Shown in pieces: positions 5,810 to 10,950 of a DNA stretch of 10,950 bases. The translations under genes were made by a program, and so were the position numbers. Every line of letters starts with the position of its first letter. The first letter of the stretch is position 1. Location of the stretch: NCBI GenBank assembly GCA_015489095.1, contig WFMN01000034.1, forward strand, positions 1 to 10,950, in the 5' to 3' direction. Source of the stretch: Mariprofundaceae bacterium (GTDB lineage Bacteria > Pseudomonadota > Zetaproteobacteria > Mariprofundales > J009). Under the pieces are notes generated by a model. The model worked only from the letters and a program-made list of their open reading frames with translations, did not search any database and was not told the origin of the DNA.

Positions 5810-8800
5810 GATTGCTCCACCACGCTCTGCAGTCGGCTCAGCGACAGCAGGAGCTGTAATTTTTCATCGTCTTCCCCCTCGCCGCCATGCGGCATCACCC
5901 CACTCCACGCCGGGTGGCGGTGCCAGATCCCCCGCCCAATCTCCTCAAAGTTGTGGGTTCCTTTGCGCAGCAGGGTCAGCACCGCGTGGCAGCGCATCGC
6001 CGACAGCCGCTGCAGCCATTCGCGGCGCAATTGATGCGCCGCCGCCTCCGCCCATGCGCTGGTGCGCAGCGGCGCTTCCAGTTGCAGTAGCGGCAACAAC
6101 GAGAGGGCGGCATGGTTGGCGGCCAAGAGCCGCGACAACGCCCAGCCGTCGCCGGCCAAGTGCACCGCCACCGCGCTGCGCGCCAACAGCGGCCAGGCGG
6201 TGATCTGCCACGCCACATCCTCATCGAGCCCCAGTTCGCACAGGGAGCCATGGTGCCAGATCTTGTTGCTGGAGAACTGCTCGACACGGTCGCGATCGAG
6301 CGAGGCGAAGAGGCGGCAGATGCCACGGCGGCTGCGTTGCAGCCACGCCTCGTCCACCTCCATCACCGGGTGGATGCGCAGCAGCTCTTCGGTCAGCAGC
6401 AGGATCTGCTCCTGCATCTCGCGCAGCAGCGCCAGCGCCTGATGGAGGTCGGTGACCTGCCGCCACACCTGCGCGCGCACGCGGGCGCCGTCCAAGAGGG
6501 TGTCGGCCACCAAGAGCGCCTGCACGATGGCGTCGATGGGGGCATCGACCATCGACTGCAGGTGGCTGACCGAGCAGATACCGAACTGGTTGATCACCAG
6601 GTTGGCGGCCTGGGTGTGCACCATGTCCGCCGCCAGCGGGTGGAGGTGGAGCAGGTCGCGGAAACGGCGCGCCAGCGAGGTGGGAAAGGAGGCGGCCAAG
6701 AGCCGGTCGGCGAAGCAGCTCCGGTTGGAGAATCGGGATTGGTTCAGCGCCTCGTGGAGGCGGTTTTTTTCGTAGCCCAGCAGCATGGAGAGCTGCGGTC
6801 GCAGCGGCAGGGTGGCGTCGTCGTGCAGGGTGCGATCGAGCAGGGTGTGGTCGGCCAGCCGGTCGCGCAGGTGGAGCAGCCGCGGCGGGTGGGAGGCGGC
6901 CTCCAGCTCCGCCAGTGTCAGCGCCCGGGTCTGGTCGATGTTGTCGTTGATGCAGATGCGGGTGACGGCATCGGTCTGGCGGGCGGTGGCGCGGTTGCGC
7001 GCCGCGATCCCCTCCGTTCCCGGCCAGCGCAGGGTGAGCAGGATCTTGAGGTTGACCTCGTGGTCGGACATGTTGACGCCGGCGGCGTTGTCGATGGCGT
7101 CGGTGTTGAGCCGCACCCCCTTGGCGGCCATGACGATGCGCGCTGGTTGGGTGATGCCGAGGTTGCCCCCCTCACAGATCACCTTGGCCTGTACCTGCTC
7201 GCCATCGACACGCACCGAATTGTTGGCGGGGTCGCGCACCTGGGCGTGGCTTTCGGCGGCGGCCTTGATGTAGGTGCCGATGCCGCCGTTGTAGAGCAGA
7301 TCGACCTTGGCGGTCAACAGCGCCCGGATCAGCTCTTCGCCGGAGAGGGTGTCGTGGCGGATGTTGAACAGCCGCCGCATGGGGGCGCTGATGGCGATCG
7401 CCTTGGCGGAGCGCAGAAAGACGCCGCCCCCCTTGCTGATCAACGCGCGGTTGTATTGGTCCCAGCCCGCCACCTGGGCAAAGAGCCGCTGGCGTTCGGC
7501 AAAGGCGGTTTCCGCATCCGGATCCGGGTCGATAAAGATGTGGCGGTGGTTGAAGGCCGCCAGCAGCTTCATCGCCGGATTGCGCAGCATGCCGTTGCCG
7601 AAGACATCGCCGCCCATGTCGCCGATGCCGATGACGGTGATCGGGTCGGCGTAGGCATCGACACCGATGCAGCGGAAGTGGTGGGCGGCGCAGGCCCACG
7701 CCCCACGGGCGGTGATGCCCACCTTTTTGTGGTCGTAGCCGTGGCAGCCGCCGCTGGCGAAGGCGTCGTCGAGCCAGAAGTGGCGCGCGCGTGACAAATC
7801 GTTGGCCTCGTCGGAGTAGCGCGCCGTCCCTTTGTCGGCCGCCACCACCAGGTAGCTGTCGCCGGCATCCTCCTCCGGCACCACCATGCCCACCGGCGGC
7901 ACCACCTCGCCCGCCAGCAGGTTGTCGGTCACCGCCAGCAGCGCATCGACAAAGATGCGGTATTGCTGGCGGACGAAGGGCTCGCCCTCGCCGCCGCGGA
8001 CGACAAAGCCCCCCTTGGCGCCGGTGGGGACGATCTGGCCGTTTTTCACCGTCTGGGTGAGCATCAACTCGTGCACCTCGGTGCGGAAATCGGCCGGCCG
8101 GTCGGAGTAGCGTAGTCCACCGCGGGCGACTGGACCCGCGCGCAGGTGGATGCCCTCGACATGGGTGCCGTGGACGAAGGTTTCGCGCCACGGTCGTGGG
8201 GTGGGGCCAAAGCCGAGCGCCTGGCCGTCGATCTTGATCACCACCGGGTCGTGCGGCTTTCGTGTCCACTGGTTGCTGCGCAGGGAGGCGTTGATCAGCG
8301 CCAACAGGGCGCGGAACCAGCGGTCGTGGGCGAGGCTGCTGACATCCGCCATCGCCCGATCGAACTCCAGTTTCGCCTGCGCGGCGTAGGTGGCCGGCAT
8401 CGCCGGGCGGTGGCGCGCCTCAAACAGGCGGAAGAGCGCCCGTGTCACCGCGGGGTGCCGCACCATGGTGTCGGTCAACGGCCCCGCGGCTGCCTCGCGC
8501 TCAAGCTGCACCAGATAGTTGCGCAGGGTGATCATCACCGCCACCTGATCGATGTCGAGCCCGGCCAAGAGCAGCAGTGCGTTGAGCGGATCGTGGTCGC
8601 GCTCGTCGTTCATCACCTTGGTCAGCGCCTGCTGCAGCCGCTGTACCCCGTCGCGACTGACGGCCTGATCCGCGCCGTAGCGGCAACCGAGCTGGCTGAT
8701 GTACATCGGTTGCTCGTCATCGCCCAGCGTGGCCACCATCTCGTCGATCGCCACCAAGCCGAACGCCTGCACCCGCTCCACCAGAATACCGAGCGCCAGT

Positions 8801-10317
8801 TGCGTCGGCGACAGGATCTGGATGGTCAGCTTGCCGCCGCTGTGCGTCACCCGCACGCGGGTGCGACCATCTTGCCGCATCTGCTGGTAGAGCAGGAAGT
8901 CGTCGGCATACTGCTCAGGGGCGAAGCTGTCGCGATAGCGTGGGGAGAGCTGCTTGAGCAGCGCCAACGCCTCCGGCAGCGGTGCCTTGCCCTCTTCGGC
9001 CATCAACGCGTCGCGGGCGCGGTCCCACCAGAAGGTGATGCAGTTGCGCAGGCGTAGGCGGATGTCGGCGATATCGGGCCACGGCTGGCGGTTGTCGCAA
9101 GCGAAGAGCAGCACGCGGTAGGCGGCGACACCGAAATGGTTGATCCCCTGCACCCGCAGCCCGGCGTCGGTCAGGGCGCGTCGCATGTGGTTGGTCACAT
9201 TGGGGCCGAAGCGGGCTTCGGAGATGGTCACCATCAGGTAGTCCACGAGGCCGAAGGTGGGGCGCAGGCGGCTGACCACCACCTGACGCGCGTCGGCAAG
9301 ATCGACGATGCTTTTCAGCGGGTTAAGCCACTGTTCCAGCGGTACCGAGAGCAGCATCGGCTTGGGCACGCGGTCGAACAGGGTGCGCAGTTCGCGGCGG
9401 TAGAAGGAGGATTGGCGCAGCAGCGGAAGCTGCAACAGCCGTTGCCACTGCGGCTTCAGGCGGGGGGTGCGGCTGGCGCTGAAGTGGCGGGCGCTGCGCG
9501 AGAAATGGCCCAGCATCACCGCGCTCTGCCGCCCTTGGCGATCCTCCCACACCAGCTGCACCACCTCCAGCAGGCTGGCGCTGTAGAGGTAGTGGTGGGT
9601 TGCCGGCAGTTGCCACCAGTAGGCGCCCGGCGGGGTGTCGCTGCCGATGGTGGGAAGCTGCGCCAGCAGACCCGGCACCACCCGCTCCATCAGGTCGTGG
9701 TCGCGGAGGATACCGAGCTGTTCACGGGGGGTGGCGATGGCGTAGAAGATGTACTTCTCGTCCAGCATCCACTCCAGCAGGGTGGCGTGGTCGGGCTCGC
9801 TGCCGAGCAGCGATTGCGCCACCTGCGCCAGTTGGCGGCGCATGGCGTCGAAATCTTCCACCGACAGCGCCACCGCCTGCAGGATCGCCTCCAGATCACG
9901 GGAGAGCTGCCGCACATCTTTCACCAGCGTGGCCGAGAGGTGGAGCGCGATCAGCATCAGGTTGTCGCCATCGTCGGGCTGGGCGGGGCGGAGTTGTGGC
10001 GCTCCGTCCGCGTCGGGGCGCAGGTTCAGGGTGATGGTCTGCTGCTCCAGCAGGCTGATGTCGCGGTTGTGGAGGTAGTTGCGCACCGCGTCGTAGTAAA
10101 AGGCCTGATCGGGGCAGCGGATCACCACCAGATGGCGGTGGAACTTGCCGCTGCTGAAGGTGCGGATACGCAGCGACACCGGCGGCTGATCGGGGGCGAG
10201 CATCCGCCAGCAGGCGTGCAGCAGCAGCGCGGAGAGGCGCCAGCGCGACTGCCCCTCGCCGGGGGTGATCCCCTCCGCGTCGAGCAGGTTGATGAGTTGC
10301 TGTCGAATCCGCCGCAT
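5806..10317 (-). CDS. gdhB: NAD-dependent glutamate dehydrogenase, 180-kDa class
   Basis: Large NAD-specific glutamate dehydrogenase (Bac_GDH family; Pseudomonas GdhB and Streptomyces relatives) that oxidises glutamate to 2-oxoglutarate plus ammonia, usually catabolic. 1503 aa, somewhat shorter than the roughly 1600 usual, with the shortfall mainly at the N terminus. Seen: N-terminal ACT-like segments (FYYDAVRNYLHNRDISLL near 75-90 and LVDYLMVTISEARFGPNV further in); the catalytic core with VARGGLRYSDRPADFRTE, VKNGQIVPTGAKGGFVV (Lys768 in GAKGGF), AADKGTARYSDEAN (Lys829) and GYDHKKVGITARGAW; the NAD Rossmann loop GIGDMGGDVFGNG (from 897); DLLYNGGIGTYIKA, CEGGNLGITQPARI and DNAAGVNMSDHEVNLKIL; and the family's long helical C-terminal region. 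ATG 10317 is the first usable start after an in-frame stop (10350-10348); no Shine-Dalgarno precedes it. First gene of a probable gdh-alr-ybdK-M20D operon. Confidence 0.96.
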   Translation of the reverse strand: MRRIRQQLINLLDAEGITPGEGQSRWRLSALLLHACWRMLAPDQPPVSLRIRTFSSGKFHRHLVVIRCPDQAFYYDAVRNYLHNRDISLLEQQTITLNLRPDADGAPQLRPAQPDDGDNLMLIALHLSATLVKDVRQLSRDLEAILQAVALSVEDFDAMRRQLAQVAQSLLGSEPDHATLLEWMLDEKYIFYAIATPREQLGILRDHDLMERVVPGLLAQLPTIGSDTPPGAYWWQLPATHHYLYSASLLEVVQLVWEDRQGRQSAVMLGHFSRSARHFSASRTPRLKPQWQRLLQLPLLRQSSFYRRELRTLFDRVPKPMLLSVPLEQWLNPLKSIVDLADARQVVVSRLRPTFGLVDYLMVTISEARFGPNVTNHMRRALTDAGLRVQGINHFGVAAYRVLLFACDNRQPWPDIADIRLRLRNCITFWWDRARDALMAEEGKAPLPEALALLKQLSPRYRDSFAPEQYADDFLLYQQMRQDGRTRVRVTHSGGKLTIQILSPTQLALGILVERVQAFGLVAIDEMVATLGDDEQPMYISQLGCRYGADQAVSRDGVQRLQQALTKVMNDERDHDPLNALLLLAGLDIDQVAVMITLRNYLVQLEREAAAGPLTDTMVRHPAVTRALFRLFEARHRPAMPATYAAQAKLEFDRAMADVSSLAHDRWFRALLALINASLRSNQWTRKPHDPVVIKIDGQALGFGPTPRPWRETFVHGTHVEGIHLRAGPVARGGLRYSDRPADFRTEVHELMLTQTVKNGQIVPTGAKGGFVVRGGEGEPFVRQQYRIFVDALLAVTDNLLAGEVVPPVGMVVPEEDAGDSYLVVAADKGTARYSDEANDLSRARHFWLDDAFASGGCHGYDHKKVGITARGAWACAAHHFRCIGVDAYADPITVIGIGDMGGDVFGNGMLRNPAMKLLAAFNHRHIFIDPDPDAETAFAERQRLFAQVAGWDQYNRALISKGGGVFLRSAKAIAISAPMRRLFNIRHDTLSGEELIRALLTAKVDLLYNGGIGTYIKAAAESHAQVRDPANNSVRVDGEQVQAKVICEGGNLGITQPARIVMAAKGVRLNTDAIDNAAGVNMSDHEVNLKILLTLRWPGTEGIAARNRATARQTDAVTRICINDNIDQTRALTLAELEAASHPPRLLHLRDRLADHTLLDRTLHDDATLPLRPQLSMLLGYEKNRLHEALNQSRFSNRSCFADRLLAASFPTSLARRFRDLLHLHPLAADMVHTQAANLVINQFGICSVSHLQSMVDAPIDAIVQALLVADTLLDGARVRAQVWRQVTDLHQALALLREMQEQILLLTEELLRIHPVMEVDEAWLQRSRRGICRLFASLDRDRVEQFSSNKIWHHGSLCELGLDEDVAWQITAWPLLARSAVAVHLAGDGWALSRLLAANHAALSLLPLLQLEAPLRTSAWAEAAAHQLRREWLQRLSAMRCHAVLTLLRKGTHNFEEIGRGIWHRHPAWSGVMPHGGEGEDDEKLQLLLSLSRLQSVVEQS
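5815..5818 (-). promoter_or_regulatory. Ribosome binding site of alr
   Basis: GGAG on the - strand, five bases before the alr ATG, inside the last codons of the glutamate dehydrogenase gene. It fixes ATG 5809 as the start and, with the ATGA stop/start overlap, indicates coupled translation. Confidence 0.7.
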
Positions 10318-10323
10318 GCCGTG

Positions 10324-10352
10324 ACTATACCCGCCGCGCGCGCAAATTCAAA
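10324..10352 (-). promoter_or_regulatory. Sigma70-like promoter for gdh, possibly giving a leaderless mRNA
   Basis: On the - strand TTTGAA (10352-10347, 3 of 6 to TTGACA, or TTGAAT one base later with a 16-nt spacer) and TATAGT (10329-10324, 5 of 6 to TATAAT) are separated by 17 nt in an otherwise very G+C-rich gap. The expected transcription start, about seven bases after the -10 box, falls at or next to the A of the gdh ATG (10317). The gap between the phoH-like stop and gdh contains no convincing intrinsic terminator. Confidence 0.5.
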
Positions 10353-10385
10353 GGGCGGATGGCGCCAAGCGCGGGGCGCACGGGG

Positions 10386-10950
10386 TTACAGCACCTTCAC
10401 CGCGTGGGCGGCGAGCCGCGAGCGTTCGCTGGCCTTGAGCGCGATGTGGCCGGCGTGCGCCCAGTCGGCGAACTGCAGCACCGCGCGGGTGAGGCCGTTG
10501 GTGTGGGCGGTGAGGTAGGGGGTGTCGATCTGGGCGTTGTTGCCGAGGATGATGATTTTCGACCCTTCGCCCATGCGGGTGACGATGGTTTTCATCTGGT
10601 GCTGGGTGAGGTTTTGCGCCTCATCGACAATCAGCCAGGTGCGGGTGAAGGTGCGGCCGCGGGTGAACGACAATGCGGCGATCTCGATGCGGTGCTGGGC
10701 GAGCACATCGCCCACCGTGCTGCTCTCCTCGTCGAGCAGCAGGGCGAGGTTGTCGGTGATCGCCCCCATCCACGGCTCCAGCTTCTCGCGTTCGGTGCCG
10801 GGCAGGTAGCCGATCTCCTGCCCCATCGGCACGGTGGCGCGGGTGACGACGATGCGGTCGAAACGGTCCGCCTCCAGTGTCTGTTGCAGCCCGCAGGCGA
10901 GGGCGAGCAGGGTTTTGCCGGAGCCCGCCTTGCCCATCATCGCCACCAGA
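10386..10950 (-). CDS. PhoH-family ATPase, 5' end outside the window
   Basis: C-terminal ATPase part of a PhoH-like protein. The wording of the motifs matches the PhoH2 (PIN-PhoH) branch, in which a PIN RNase domain precedes a helicase-like ATPase; the PIN part would lie beyond base 10950. Seen: LVAMMGKAGSGKTLLALACGLQQ-type Walker A (GKAGSGKT), VTRATVPMGQEIGYLPGTEREKLEPWM, IEIAALSFTRGRTF, Walker B LIVDEAQNLT, KTIVTRMGEGSKIIILGN and QIDTPYL, followed by the short conserved tail with SERSRLAAHA. LGNxAQIDTPYL is the usual form in proteobacterial PIN-PhoH proteins. The GTG at 10946 is internal: the frame stays open to the window edge and conserved sequence continues upstream of it. It is expected to act on RNA with ATP; its cellular role is poorly defined. 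It lies 68 nt upstream of gdh on the same strand. Confidence 0.92.
   Translation of the reverse strand, partial: LVAMMGKAGSGKTLLALACGLQQTLEADRFDRIVVTRATVPMGQEIGYLPGTEREKLEPWMGAITDNLALLLDEESSTVGDVLAQHRIEIAALSFTRGRTFTRTWLIVDEAQNLTQHQMKTIVTRMGEGSKIIILGNNAQIDTPYLTAHTNGLTRAVLQFADWAHAGHIALKASERSRLAAHAVKVL

Noticed and set aside
6112..7794. Long open frame of about 560 codons on the + strand, antisense to gdh
   Set aside because: A typical high-G+C shadow: repetitive Gly/Val/Asp/His/Gln-rich translation with no domain, lying opposite highly conserved dehydrogenase motifs.
10353..10385. Possible terminator after the phoH-like gene (GGCGCC/GGGGCGC pairing)
   Set aside because: Only about 5 bp of stem with a large loop and no T-run; ordinary G+C-rich sequence.
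9136..10518. Long open frame of about 460 codons on the + strand, antisense to gdh and the phoH-like gene
   Set aside because: Spans two real genes and their promoter gap, composition is His/Gln/Ala-rich, and there is no recognisable family.

Overview
The window is G+C-rich (roughly two thirds by eye) and almost fully coding. The gene families suggest a Proteobacterium: a large 180-kDa-class NAD-dependent glutamate dehydrogenase, a YbdK-type carboxylate-amine ligase, a PIN-PhoH-type ATPase and a bacterial glycogen synthase. I cannot place the genus from sequence alone. No RNA gene, CRISPR array or complete insertion sequence was seen, and no gene-free stretch exceeds about 110 bases.

Layout. 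On the + strand, the 3' part of glycogen synthase glgA (1-1296) overlaps by 8 nt a ROK-family sugar kinase, probably a glucokinase (1289-2194). A 93-nt spacer between convergent genes (2195-2287) holds a short tandem repeat of the type CGCRGAGR and a hairpin. Everything to the right is on the - strand. In transcription order it runs: a PhoH-family ATPase whose 5' end is off the window (10950-10386); a 68-nt gap with a good sigma70-like promoter; the NAD-glutamate dehydrogenase (10317-5806); alanine racemase alr (5809-4724, ATGA overlap); ybdK-like ligase (4713-3580); and an M20D metallopeptidase/amidohydrolase (3481-2288). The four genes from gdh to M20D look like one operon for glutamate, alanine and amino-acid-conjugate metabolism.

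The most interesting structure is between ybdK and the M20D gene. A 97-nt hairpin-rich insert (3482-3578) is flanked by a perfect 9-bp direct repeat (3473-3481 and 3579-3587) and carries near-terminal inverted repeats, as expected of a MITE-like element with a target-site duplication. Removing one repeat copy and the insert restores a gene junction in which the ybdK stop and the M20D start overlap in ATGATTGA, with a near-ideal Shine-Dalgarno GGGAGG six bases upstream. In the present arrangement that strong site drives a duplicated start codon, opening a 37-codon frame. That frame crosses the insert, including a 12-bp terminator-like hairpin, and ends on a TGA overlapping the M20D ATG in the same way as the reconstructed ancestor. 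The insertion therefore seems to have created a leader peptide that could keep translational coupling and perhaps make transcription of M20D depend on leader translation.

The gdh promoter sits so close to the only plausible gdh ATG that the mRNA may be leaderless.
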